Shown here piece after piece: positions 19,829 to 29,730 of a DNA stretch of 64,000 nt (the first letter of the stretch is position 1; each line of letters starts with the position of its first letter). A program made the translations under genes and the position numbers. Source of the stretch: Mayfieldus sp038040285 (lineage in GTDB: Bacteria; Actinomycetota; Thermoleophilia; Solirubrobacterales; 70-9); NCBI GenBank assembly GCA_038040285.1, contig JBBPIN010000010.1, forward strand, positions 6,555 through 70,554. The letters are read 5' to 3'. The notes beneath the pieces were generated by a model. The model was given only the letters and a program-made list of their open reading frames with translations, did no database searches and was not told where the DNA came from.

Positions 19829-22032
19829 CCGTGACCGCGGAGGGCCGCCACCGCGAGTTGGGGCTGACCGACTCCGAGTACGAGCGGATCTGCGAACTGA
19901 TGGGGCGCGACCCGAACGTCGTCGAGCTGGCGATGTTCTCGCTGCTGTGGTCGGAGCACTGCGCCTATAAGCACTCGCGCAAGCTGCTGCGTCGGCTGCC
20001 GACCGAGGGCGAGCGGGTGGTGATGGGACCGGGCGAGAACGCCGGCGCAGTGGACCTGGGGAACGGCTACGCGGCTGCCTTCAAGGTCGAGTCGCACAAC
20101 CACCCCAGCGCCGTGGAGCCCTTCCAGGGGGCGGCGACCGGGGTCGGCGGGATTCTGCGCGACGTCTTCGCGCTGGGTGCCCGGCCGATCGCGGTGCTCG
20201 ACTCGCTGCGCTTCGGCGAGCTGGACTCGCAGCGCTCGCGCTACCTGCTCGACGGTGCCGTGCGCGGGATCGGCGCCTACGGCAACTCGATCGGCGTGCC
20301 GACGGTCGGCGGCGAGATCTATTTCGAGGCCCCCTACGAGCACAACTGCCTGGTCAACGCGATGTGCGTGGGGCTGGCGCGGACCGAGGAGATGGTTCGC
20401 GCCGCGGCTTCGGGCGTCGGCAACCTGGTCGTGCTGATGGGAGCCTCGACGGGGCGAGACGGGATCGGCGGCGCGTCGGTGCTCGCGTCGGCGGAGCTGG
20501 AGGAGGGCGAGGAGAAGCGCCCCAGCGTCCAGATCGGCGATCCCTTCGAGGAGTCGAAGCTGCTGGAGTGCTGCCTGGAGCTGCTTGGGCAGGGGCTGTT
20601 GGTGTCGCTGCAGGACCTGGGCGCCGCCGGGCTCACCTCCTCGGCCGGCGAGATGGCCTCGGCGGGCGGTGTCGGGATCGACATCGACGTAAGCCGCGTG
20701 CCATTGCGCGAGGCCGACATGGAGCCCTTCGAGGTCATGGTCTCCGAGTCGCAGGAACGGATGCTGGCGGTAGTCGAGCCGGCCAGCCTGGAGCGGGTGC
20801 TCGAGCTCTGCGACAAGTGGCAGACGGGAGCGGCGGCAATCGGCGAGGTCACCGACAGCGGCCGGATCCGCGTGCTGCGCGGCGAGGAGCTGGTAGGCGA
20901 CGTGCCCGTGTCGGCGCTGGTCGACGAGTGTCCGCTCTACGACCTCCAGCCGCAGGAGCCCGACTCCTGGACCTACGGCAACCGGGCGACGCTCAGCGAG
21001 CGGGCCGACGTCCCGGAGGCCCTTCTCGCCCTCCTGGCCTCGCCCAACGTCGCGTCGAAGCGCTGGGCGTTCGAGCAGTACGACTCGATCGTCGGCTCGC
21101 GCACGGTGCGCCGGCCGGAGACCGCCGACGCGGCGGTGCTGCTCGTACCCGAGGCGGGCGGGGCGATCGCCGTCGCGATCGACGGCAACGGCCGCCGGGT
21201 CGCCTGCGACCCCTACCGGGGAACCGTCGAGGCGGTGCTCGAGTGCGCGGCCAACCTCGCCTGCGTCGGCGCCGAGCCGCTCGGGCTCACCAACTGCCTC
21301 AACTTCGGCAACCCCGAGAAGCCGGGTCCGGCCTGGCAGCTCGACCGGGCGGTGACCGGCCTCGCCGACGCCTGCGAGGAGCTCCGCGTGCCTGTGGTCG
21401 GCGGCAACGTGTCGCTGTACAACGAAGGCCCCGAGGGGGCGATCTACCCGACGCCGGTGATCGGCATGGTCGGCGAGCTTCCCGATCCGCGGCAAGCGGC
21501 GGGGACGGGGTTCGCGCGCGAGGGCGACGCGATCGCCCTCGCCGGTCCGTTTGCACCCTCCCTGGCCGGCTCGGAGCTGGCGAAGCTGCGCGGCGAGCTT
21601 GACCTCGGGTTGCCCGGCGTGGACCTCGCCGTCATCTGTGCCGCAATCGCGGGCCTGCGCGAGGCGGTGCGCTCAGGCGCCGTCGCCTCCGCGCACGACG
21701 TCAGCGACGGTGGGCTGGCCTGCGCGCTGGCCGAGTGCGCGATCGCCGCCGGGCTCGGCTGCAAGGTCGACCTCGACCCCCTGGTCGAGGAGCGCGGCGG
21801 GTCCGGCGAGACGACGATGTTCGGCGAGGGACCGGGCGGATTCGTGCTCAGCGGTGAGCGGGCTGGGCTCGAAGACCTGGTGTCGGATGAGCTGCCCGTG
21901 CTGGTGATCGGCGAGGTGGGCGGCGAGACGATCGAGATCGAGGCCGCCGAGCAGTCGCTGTCGATCCCTCTTGCTGAGGCCGAGGGCGCCTGGCGCTCGC
22001 TGGCGCAGCGGGCCGAGGCCGCCGCCGTCTAG
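19825..22032 (+). CDS. purL: phosphoribosylformylglycinamidine synthase, synthetase subunit PurL
   Basis: PurL uses ATP and PurQ-derived ammonia to convert FGAR to FGAM. The 735-residue small-form enzyme has LLWSEHCAYKHSRK near 35-48, KVESHNHPSAVEPF near 90-103, and paired AIRS-like ATP domains (GDPFEESKLLECCLELL, then VGGNVSLYNE near 528-537). The ATG lies in the ATGA overlap with purQ. The stop TAG forms the palindrome CTAG with the stop of the convergent SnoaL-like gene, so the two genes end on the same four bases. Confidence 0.97.
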   Translation: MTVTAEGRHRELGLTDSEYERICELMGRDPNVVELAMFSLLWSEHCAYKHSRKLLRRLPTEGERVVMGPGENAGAVDLGNGYAAAFKVESHNHPSAVEPFQGAATGVGGILRDVFALGARPIAVLDSLRFGELDSQRSRYLLDGAVRGIGAYGNSIGVPTVGGEIYFEAPYEHNCLVNAMCVGLARTEEMVRAAASGVGNLVVLMGASTGRDGIGGASVLASAELEEGEEKRPSVQIGDPFEESKLLECCLELLGQGLLVSLQDLGAAGLTSSAGEMASAGGVGIDIDVSRVPLREADMEPFEVMVSESQERMLAVVEPASLERVLELCDKWQTGAAAIGEVTDSGRIRVLRGEELVGDVPVSALVDECPLYDLQPQEPDSWTYGNRATLSERADVPEALLALLASPNVASKRWAFEQYDSIVGSRTVRRPETADAAVLLVPEAGGAIAVAIDGNGRRVACDPYRGTVEAVLECAANLACVGAEPLGLTNCLNFGNPEKPGPAWQLDRAVTGLADACEELRVPVVGGNVSLYNEGPEGAIYPTPVIGMVGELPDPRQAAGTGFAREGDAIALAGPFAPSLAGSELAKLRGELDLGLPGVDLAVICAAIAGLREAVRSGAVASAHDVSDGGLACALAECAIAAGLGCKVDLDPLVEERGGSGETTMFGEGPGGFVLSGERAGLEDLVSDELPVLVIGEVGGETIEIEAAEQSLSIPLAEAEGAWRSLAQRAEAAAV

Positions 22033-22438
22033 GGCTCCAGTCCCGCTGCGGCACGCGCTTTGGCGAGGTCGGTGAAGACCATGGAGGCCTTCACGCTGCT
22101 GCCCTCGTAGCTGACGATCTGGACGTACTCGATTTCGACGTCGACGCCGCTGCGCGTCCCAGTTCCGGCCTGGGTGAGGCGTGCGAACAGGCGGCCGTCG
22201 TCGAGCTCGAACGCCTCCTCGAGCTCGAGCTGGGTCGGTCCCAGGGCTTCCCTCCATCCGCGGGCGAAGCGCAGATATTCATCTATCCCCCGGTAGATTC
22301 CGGTCCCCCCGGGATGTCCGACTGAGTCAGGTCCCATTCGAAGTCCGGGGTGGCTTCGGCAAGGATCTCCTCGAGATCGCCCTTGTTCCACCAGTCGATG
22401 ACTCGCTCGAACAGCTCCACCTTCTGTTGCTCGTTCAC
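22029..22438 (-). pseudogene. SnoaL-like (NTF2-fold) protein, apparent one-base frameshift
   Basis: Two frames together make a normal SnoaL-like polyketide-cyclase-fold protein of about 136 residues. The first frame runs from GTG 22438 (NEQQKVELFERVIDWWNKGD) to about 22305. The second (GTGIYRGIDEYLRFARGWRE onward) runs to TAG at 22029. The switch falls at a run of six C on the plus strand (22305-22310); one more base there restores a single reading frame. The fold is common in small enzymes and in proteins with no known activity, so function is unknown. It is either a real frameshift or a homopolymer error. It converges on purL. Confidence 0.75.
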
Positions 22439-22578
22439 GCGGAGGCGAGTCTAGGACCACGTCCACCACAAGGGCTGAGCGAGCCGCTGCAGCCCGATCC
22501 GGGTCCGTTGCTACCCTGCCGATGTAGGCACTGTGCCTGCGCGTCCCGTTCCTCTATCTGTCGAGGCAAACGCGCCCT

Positions 22579-24027
22579 TTGACCGCTACTGAGCGGCTGC
22601 ATCTAGAACGCGAGGGTCCCCGCGACGAGTGCGGCGTCTTCGGCGTATACGCGCCCGGACGCGACGTCGCCCGCCTCGCCTACTTCGGCCTCTTTGCGCT
22701 CCAGCATCGCGGCCAGGAGTCGGCCGGGATCGCCACATGCGAGGGCGGCCACATCACCACCCTTCGCGACGCCGGATTGGTCTCGCAGGTCTTCAACGAG
22801 GACAAGCTGCGGGCGCTGGAAGGCGACATGGCGATCGGCCACGTTCGCTACTCGACCACCGGCGGCGGATCGTGGGAGAACGCGCAGCCGGTCTGGCGCG
22901 ATGACGGGCGCGAGCTGGCACTCGCCCACAACGGCAACCTGACCAACGCGGTCGAGCTCTACAACGAGCTGCGCAAGGCCGGCATCGAGTTCCGCGGCAC
23001 CTCCGACTCGGAGATCATGGCCGCGCTTCTGTCCTCCAACGAGGGGCGCTTCATCGAGGACGCGGTTGCCGACGTGGTACCTCGCTTGGAGGGCGCGTAC
23101 TCGACCGTGGTGATGACCAAGCATGCGATCGTCGCCTTCCGCGACCCCTACGGGGTGCGTCCGCTGTCGCTCGGCCGACTCGGCGACCGCTACGTGGTCG
23201 CCTCCGAGAGCTGCGCCTTCGACATCATCGGCGCCGAGCTGCTGCGTGAGGTACACCCGGGGGAGATGGTCTCGCTCAGCGAGCGCGGCTTGGAGGTTCG
23301 CCAGGTCGTCCGATCCGACCGTCCCGCCTTCTGCGTGTTCGAGCAGATCTACTTCTCGCGGCCCGACTCGCGGCTGGAGGGAGGCGTGCTGCAGCAGGTG
23401 CGCGGCAAGATGGGTGAGATCCTCTGGCGCGAGGCGCCGGTCGAGGCCGACCTCGTGATCTCGGTCCCCGACTCCGGCCACCCGGCCGCCAACGGCTTCG
23501 CCCGCGCCTCCGGGATCCCTCAGGACGACGGCCTGATCAAGAACCGCTACGTCCAGCGCACTTTCATCCAGCCCGGCCAGGAGCTGCGCAAACACGGGCT
23601 GCGGATGAAGTTCAACCCGCTGCCGGAGATCGTCGAAGGCAAGCGCCTCGTTGTCGTCGACGACTCGATCGTGCGCGGCAACACCACCCGGCAGATCGTC
23701 GGCATGCTGCGCGACGCCGGCGCCCTGGAGATCCATCTGCGCATCTCGGCGCCCCCGATCCGCCACCCCTGCCACTACGGGATCGACATGTCGACGCGCG
23801 AGGAGATGATCGCCCACGGGCGAACCATCGACGAGGTCGCCGAGGAGCTCGGCGCCGACTCGCTCGCCTACCTGTCGATGGAGGGCGTCTACGAGGCGGT
23901 GGGCAGCGGGCCGGAGGCCCACTGCGACGCCTGCTTCACCGGCCGTTACCCGCTCGGCGGCGACCCCGACTCCGCGAACGGCAAGTTCGCCCTCGAGGAG
24001 ATCGAGGTCGTCCCGGCCAGCCGCTAA
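22579..24027 (+). CDS. purF: amidophosphoribosyltransferase
   Basis: PurF catalyses the committed step of purine synthesis, PRPP plus glutamine to phosphoribosylamine. The 482-residue protein should be processed to expose Cys18 (DECGVFGVYA) as N-terminal nucleophile, so it belongs to the propeptide-containing type. The glutaminase part includes IGHVRYSTTGGG and LAHNGNLTN. The phosphoribosyltransferase part has the PRPP loop VVVDDSIVRGNTTR at about 355-368. Late Cys residues (HPCHYGID, HCDACFTG) fit iron-sulfur cluster ligands. The TTG start is set by homology; no better upstream start exists. Confidence 0.96.
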   Translation: MTATERLHLEREGPRDECGVFGVYAPGRDVARLAYFGLFALQHRGQESAGIATCEGGHITTLRDAGLVSQVFNEDKLRALEGDMAIGHVRYSTTGGGSWENAQPVWRDDGRELALAHNGNLTNAVELYNELRKAGIEFRGTSDSEIMAALLSSNEGRFIEDAVADVVPRLEGAYSTVVMTKHAIVAFRDPYGVRPLSLGRLGDRYVVASESCAFDIIGAELLREVHPGEMVSLSERGLEVRQVVRSDRPAFCVFEQIYFSRPDSRLEGGVLQQVRGKMGEILWREAPVEADLVISVPDSGHPAANGFARASGIPQDDGLIKNRYVQRTFIQPGQELRKHGLRMKFNPLPEIVEGKRLVVVDDSIVRGNTTRQIVGMLRDAGALEIHLRISAPPIRHPCHYGIDMSTREEMIAHGRTIDEVAEELGADSLAYLSMEGVYEAVGSGPEAHCDACFTGRYPLGGDPDSANGKFALEEIEVVPASR

Positions 24028-24031
24028 CCGC

Positions 24032-24642
24032 GTGGCGGACTTCAAGCTCTGCGTGCTCGCCTCGGGCTCCGGCACCAACCTGCAGGCGATCATCGACCAG
24101 CTCCACGGCAACGACGGGATCGAAGTCGCCGGAGTCGCCTCCGACAAGGCCGACGCGATGGCCTTGCGGCGGGCCGGCGAAGCGGGAATCGAGACCGCGG
24201 TCTTTGCCCGCGACGAGCACCCCAGCCGCGAGGCTCGCGACGGGGCGATCGCGGATTGGATCGAGGCGCGAGGCGCCGATCTGGTCGTCCTGGCCGGCTA
24301 CATGCAGCTGCTCTCCCCCTCCTTCGTCGCCCGCTTCCCGAACCGGATCGTCAACGTGCACCCCGCGCTGCTGCCTTCCTTCCCGGGGCTGGACGCGGTC
24401 GGCCAGGCGCTCGAGCACGGCGTCAGGATCACCGGCGTCACCGTCCACTTCGTCGACGACGGGGTCGACTCGGGGCCGATCATCGTCCAGCGACCGGTGC
24501 CGATCCCGCCCGACCGCGACCGGGCGGCGCTGGAGGAGACGATCCACGCGACCGAGCACGCCCTCTATCCGGAGGCGATCAAACTGATAGCCCAGGGCAG
24601 GGTTAGGATCGACCCCTCCAATCCACGCATTGTGTTGAGCGA

Positions 24643-24646
<4 letters not shown>
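24032..24646 (+). CDS. purN: phosphoribosylglycinamide formyltransferase
   Basis: PurN transfers formyl from 10-formyl-tetrahydrofolate to GAR, step 3. The 204 residues show the N-terminal LASGSGTNLQAI, the folate/catalytic region VNVHPALLPSFPG at about 107-119 (Asn-His pair), and VHFVDDGVDSGPII at about 138-151 with the catalytic Asp. GTG start four bases after the purF stop. The stop overlaps purH (ATGA). Confidence 0.96.
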
Positions 24647-26295
<1,649 letters not shown>

Positions 26296-26308
26296 CGCAC
26301 CGAGTCGA

Positions 26309-26381
26309 TGGGCCCCCTGGGACTCGAACCCAGTCTGCCGGCTTAAAAGGCCGGACGTCTAACCCGTTGACTTAGAGGCCC
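26309..26381 (-). tRNA. tRNA-Lys (anticodon TTT)
   Basis: On the minus strand the sequence folds into a complete cloverleaf. The acceptor stem is GGGCCTC/GGGGCCC with one G-T pair and discriminator A. The anticodon stem is CCGGC/GCCGG with loop CTTTTAA (anticodon TTT), and the T arm CTGGG-TTCGAGT-CCCAG is intact. CCA is not encoded. It lies between purH and a small gene, opposite to both. Confidence 0.96.
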
Positions 26382-26387
26382 GCCGCG

Positions 26388-26416
26388 ATAGTAACCGCGC
26401 TTAGCACTGGTCCCAA
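26388..26416 (-). promoter_or_regulatory. possible promoter of tRNA-Lys
   Basis: On the minus strand TTGGGA and TACTAT are separated by exactly 17 bases, and TACTAT ends 6 bases before the tRNA 5' end. The -10 match is good and the -35 modest. The closeness to the mature end leaves little room for a 5' leader, so the start site may lie at or next to the tRNA end. Confidence 0.35.
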
Positions 26417-26465
26417 CGCTCGAAATAGAGTCAACTCCTTCGAACCCACGAAAGAAAGGCCAGGC

Positions 26466-26759
26466 ATGGCTTACGCGATCGTCCATCACTTCCCCAGCGG
26501 CACGCAGGAGCAGTACGAGAACTCGCTAGGGGCCGTTCACCCCGACGGCGGGGAGTCGCTGCCCGAGGGGCAGACGCTGCACATCGCGGGCGCGACCGAC
26601 GACGGCGGTTGGGTCATCGTCGCGGTTCACGAAGACAAGGGATCGTGGGAGCGCTTTCGCGATGACGTGCTTGGCCCCGGGCTCCAAGGGGTAGAGGGCG
26701 GATTGCAGGGCCCGCCCGAAGAGACGGGCTTCGAGGTCCACAAGCAGCAGACTGCCTAA
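26466..26759 (+). CDS. small ferredoxin-like-fold protein (ABM-like), unknown function
   Basis: A 97-residue cytoplasmic protein with alternating strands and helices (AYAIVHHFP, HIAGATDDGGWVIVAVHED, SWERFRDDVLGPGL). This pattern resembles dimeric alpha-beta-barrel proteins of the antibiotic-biosynthesis-monooxygenase type. No catalytic residue can be named. The AAGAAAGG sequence about ten bases before the ATG is a credible ribosome site. It stands alone, convergent with the thiamine genes, whose last stop is six bases away. Confidence 0.7.
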   Translation: MAYAIVHHFPSGTQEQYENSLGAVHPDGGESLPEGQTLHIAGATDDGGWVIVAVHEDKGSWERFRDDVLGPGLQGVEGGLQGPPEETGFEVHKQQTA

Positions 26760-26764
26760 GCGCC

Positions 26765-27739
26765 CTAGGAGAGCTCCGCCAGCCCCTCCTCGGGGGTCGA
26801 GGCCTCCGCGTGCAGCTTGCGCGGGATGCGGCCGGCCTGGCGGGCCGCGTAGCCGGCCTCGACCGCGCGGCGCATCGCGACCGCCATCGTCACCGGGTCC
26901 TCGGCGCGGGCGACCGAGCTCGCCAGCAGCACGCCGTCGCAGCCCAGCTCCATCGCCAGCGCCGCGTCGGAGGCGGTGCCGATGCCGGCGTCGAGGATCA
27001 CCGGCACGCTGGACCCCTCGACGATGATCGAGATGTTGTAGGGGTTGCGGATCCCAGCTCCCGACCCAATCGGCGAGCCGAGTGGCATTACCGCGGCGCA
27101 GCCGGCCTCCTCGAGGCGACGGGCGAGGATCGGGTCGTCGTTGGTGTAGGGCAGCACGGTGAAGCCTTCGTCGACCAGGGTCTCGGCGGCGTCGACAAGC
27201 TCGACCGCGTCGGGGAACAGCGTCCGATCGTCGCCGATCACCTCCAGCTTGATCCAATCGGTGCCGAAAGCCTCGCGGGCCAGATGCGCCGTGCGAACCG
27301 CGTCACGAGCCGTGTAGCAACCGGCCGTGTTGGGCAGAGTGAACACGCCGAGCCGCTGCACGACCTCCAGCACCGAGCCTGTGGCCTCCGGGTCGACGCG
27401 GCGCAGCGCGACGGTGACGATCTCGGCCCCCGAGGCGGCGATCGCCTGCTCGGTGTCGTCAAGCGAGCGAAAGCCCCCGGTGCCGACGATCAGGCGAGAG
27501 GTCAGCTCGCGGTCGGCGATCCGCCAACCCTGGTCCGCTCCACCCTGGATCGCCGCCAGCACCTCCACGCTCTCGCCCTCGCTGAGCTGGCGGCCCCACT
27601 CGCCGCGCGGCACCACCTCGCCTCCAACCGCGACCGCAAACCCGCGCGCCTTGGGGTCGCCGCCCGCCTCGAGCACGGCGTCGGCGACCGTCGCGCCATC
27701 GCCCAGCTCGCGCGGCTCGCCGTTCAGCTCGACCCTCAT
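26765..27739 (-). CDS. thiG: ThiS-ThiG fusion: sulfur carrier plus thiazole synthase
   Basis: Makes the thiazole phosphate half of thiamine. Residues 1-67 are a complete ThiS ubiquitin-like sulfur carrier (MRVELNGEPREL... VEVLAAIQGG), with the Gly66-Gly67 that is normally the free C-terminus. Residues from about 74 are ThiG, a TIM barrel with the Schiff-base Lys164 in DWIKLEVIGD, VLPYTNDDP, MPLGSPIGSG and DAGIGTASDAA. Between them are only about six residues (ADQGWR), so the carrier tail is buried in the chain unless it is cut or acts in place. Fused ThiS-ThiG proteins are known in databases. The start overlaps the thiO stop by four bases. The operon lies behind a TPP riboswitch. Confidence 0.93.
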   Translation of the reverse strand: MRVELNGEPRELGDGATVADAVLEAGGDPKARGFAVAVGGEVVPRGEWGRQLSEGESVEVLAAIQGGADQGWRIADRELTSRLIVGTGGFRSLDDTEQAIAASGAEIVTVALRRVDPEATGSVLEVVQRLGVFTLPNTAGCYTARDAVRTAHLAREAFGTDWIKLEVIGDDRTLFPDAVELVDAAETLVDEGFTVLPYTNDDPILARRLEEAGCAAVMPLGSPIGSGAGIRNPYNISIIVEGSSVPVILDAGIGTASDAALAMELGCDGVLLASSVARAEDPVTMAVAMRRAVEAGYAARQAGRIPRKLHAEASTPEEGLAELS

Positions 27740-28842
27740 GCGGGCACCTCGGCGCCGACCAGGGCATCGGCGACACGCTCGGCGGTCAGGGGCGCCAGCA
27801 GGACGCCGTTGCGGTAGTGGCCGGTCGCAAGCAGCAAGCCCTCCAGGGCCCCAGGGCCGATCAACGGCAGGTTGTCGGGCGTCCCCGGCCGCAGGCCGGC
27901 GGCCGCCTCGAGCAGCTCCAGCTCCGCGATCTCGGGCAGCAGCCGATACGCCTCGCGCAGCAGCTCGTGCATCCCGCCCGCGGTCACCGTGGTGTCAAAG
28001 CCTCGTTCCTCCACCGTCGCTCCGACGATCAAGCGGCCGTCGTCGCGCGGAACCACGTAGACACGCTCGGACGCGACGATCCGCTCGCAGACGGGTTCGT
28101 CGGCTGATCCGCGCAGGGTGAGGATCTGGCCCTTGACCGGTCGTACCTGCGGGCGGGCATGCGGCGGCAGCCAATCCGACTCCCCGGCCCAGCAGCCGTT
28201 GGCGAGCACGACGTGGCTCGCCAGCACCTCCTCGCCCGCCTCGGTGCGGACACCTTCGATCCGCCCGCCCTCAATCACCGCCTCGTTTACCGCCGCGCCG
28301 CTCCGCACCTCGGCGCCCTCGCGCTCCAGCGCCGCGAGCAGCGCCGCGCAAAGGGCGCGTGGATCGATGGCGCCTTCGTTGGGCGCATGGACGCCGGCCG
28401 TAATCGACGGTGCCAGCCCGGGCTCGAGGGCACGGCAGTGGCGCGGTGTGAGCCAATCCGCCTCGAGGCCGAGCGAACGCTGAAGCTCGTGGCGGCGGCG
28501 CAACTGCGCGGACTCGTCACGGTCGAGCGCCACGTGCAGCGCGCCGCGGCGGTCGTAGCCGGTCTCCGAGCCGCTCAGCTCTTCCAGCTCGGTGACGAAG
28601 CCCGGGTAGCGCTCGGCCGCAGCCAGCGTCAGCTCCAGCAGCCGATGCTCGCCGAAGGTCAGCTCACCGATCGGGGCCAGCATCCCGGCGGCGACACCGC
28701 TGGCCCCCGCAGCAGGAGTGCGGCGGTCGAGAACGACCACGTCCAGGCCGCGCTGCGCAGCGCGCCAGGCGCAGGTCAGCCCGATCACGCCGGCGCCGAC
28801 GATGATCGCGTCGAAGCTTCGCTTTTCGGTCGCTGCTGGCAC
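27736..28842 (-). CDS. thiO: glycine oxidase ThiO
   Basis: FAD-dependent oxidase of the DAO family that converts glycine to dehydroglycine for the thiazole ring. The 368-residue protein begins with a dinucleotide fold (AIIVGAGVIGLTCAWRAA, about 11-28), an acidic FAD-ribose ligand in VVVLDRR, and GASGVAAGMLAP. The C-terminal part has GLRPGTPDNLPLIG and TGHYRNGVLLAPLT, typical of ThiO rather than generic amino acid oxidases. The start is GTG preceded by GAGG. It is first in the thiO-thiSG operon, about 28 bases after a TPP aptamer. Confidence 0.93.
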   Translation of the reverse strand: MPAATEKRSFDAIIVGAGVIGLTCAWRAAQRGLDVVVLDRRTPAAGASGVAAGMLAPIGELTFGEHRLLELTLAAAERYPGFVTELEELSGSETGYDRRGALHVALDRDESAQLRRRHELQRSLGLEADWLTPRHCRALEPGLAPSITAGVHAPNEGAIDPRALCAALLAALEREGAEVRSGAAVNEAVIEGGRIEGVRTEAGEEVLASHVVLANGCWAGESDWLPPHARPQVRPVKGQILTLRGSADEPVCERIVASERVYVVPRDDGRLIVGATVEERGFDTTVTAGGMHELLREAYRLLPEIAELELLEAAAGLRPGTPDNLPLIGPGALEGLLLATGHYRNGVLLAPLTAERVADALVGAEVPA

Positions 28843-28868
28843 TCGGTCCTCGGTCCGGAGCCCTCGCG

Positions 28869-28962
28869 CCCATTCCCTACACCGGCATTACCCGGATCAG
28901 GTTCAGACGGTCGGCGGCGCCTTAGCCGCCCTCTCAGCCCTTGGCTTGAGGGCTCCCGTTGT
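28869..28962 (-). promoter_or_regulatory. TPP (THI element) riboswitch
   Basis: The minus strand carries the conserved THI-box landmarks in order: CGGGAGCC, then GGGCTGAGAGGG, then GAACCTGATCCGGGTAATGCC and the closing GTGTAGGGA. These are the two sensor arms that bind thiamine pyrophosphate. The aptamer ends about 27 bases before the thiO GTG, and the intervening bases include GC-rich runs near the GAGG ribosome site. Control by hiding the ribosome site is therefore more likely than termination; no T-tract follows. thiE, divergent, is not under this element. Confidence 0.95.
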
Positions 28963-29049
28963 CCAACGATCGTACTCCTCCACCCATTGCCCCCGCGGGC
29001 GGGCGATAATCGTGCCTGTGCCCGGTCGACTACAACCCGCCGCTAGCCC

Positions 29050-29730
29050 ATGAGCCTCGCCACCCCCGACGCCGCCGGCCCCCTGCGCCGCGAACGCCTG
29101 CGCACCGCGCGCCTCTACTTCGTCTGCGACGCGCGGCCCCATGGCGAGGACCCTGAGGCGATGGTGCGGGCAGCGCTCAACGGAGGCGTCGACATCGTGC
29201 AGCTGCGCGAGAAGGAGCTGGACAAGCGCGCGATCGAGGTCGCCGGGGCCACCTTCCGGCGCCTTTGCGACACCTACAGCGCCCTGTTCATCGTCAACGA
29301 CGATCCCGCCCTGGCGATTTCGTGCCGGGCCGACGGGGTGCATCTGGGACAGGACGACCTGGCCGTCGCCGATGCCCGGGCGGCGCTCGGTGCGGACGTT
29401 CTGATCGGGCTCTCCACCCACTCGCGCGAGCAGATCGACGGCGCCGCGGGCGCCGACTACGTCAGCGTCGGCCCGGTCTGGGAGACGCCGACCAAGGAGG
29501 GACGCCCGGCGGTCGGCCTGGAGCTGGTCCGCTACGCGGCCCAGCATGCGCCGCTGCCCTTCTACGCGATCGGCGGCATCGACCCGTCGAACGCGGCGCA
29601 GGTGGTCGGCGCGGGGGCGCGGCGGCTCTGCGTGGTGCGGGCGATCCGCGACGCCGACGATCCTGCGGCTGCGGCGGACCTGCTGCGGCGGACGTTTGCG
29701 GGGATCGGCGACGAGGCCCCCGGTGGCTAG
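29050..29730 (+). CDS. thiE: thiamine-phosphate synthase
   Basis: ThiE joins the pyrimidine and thiazole moieties to thiamine phosphate. The 226-residue TIM-barrel protein shows VDIVQLREKELDKR (about 49-62) with the conserved Gln and Arg, FIVNDDPALA (about 80-89), GVHLGQDDL (about 98-106), GLSTHS (about 122-127) and VSVGPVWETPTKEG (about 140-153). Phosphate-binding AIGGI follows. It is complete and divergent from the thiO operon, sharing a 207-base intergenic region that also holds the riboswitch. Its 3' end overlaps the next gene by eight bases. Confidence 0.95.
   Translation: MSLATPDAAGPLRRERLRTARLYFVCDARPHGEDPEAMVRAALNGGVDIVQLREKELDKRAIEVAGATFRRLCDTYSALFIVNDDPALAISCRADGVHLGQDDLAVADARAALGADVLIGLSTHSREQIDGAAGADYVSVGPVWETPTKEGRPAVGLELVRYAAQHAPLPFYAIGGIDPSNAAQVVGAGARRLCVVRAIRDADDPAAAADLLRRTFAGIGDEAPGG

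Noticed and set aside
19657..21495. Long minus-strand open frame opposite purL (also 29462-31684 opposite thiE/lpd and 61464-63494 over the flippase)
   Set aside because: Arg/Gly/Asp-rich translations with no motif; these are antisense or off-frame shadows of well-recognised genes in high-GC DNA.
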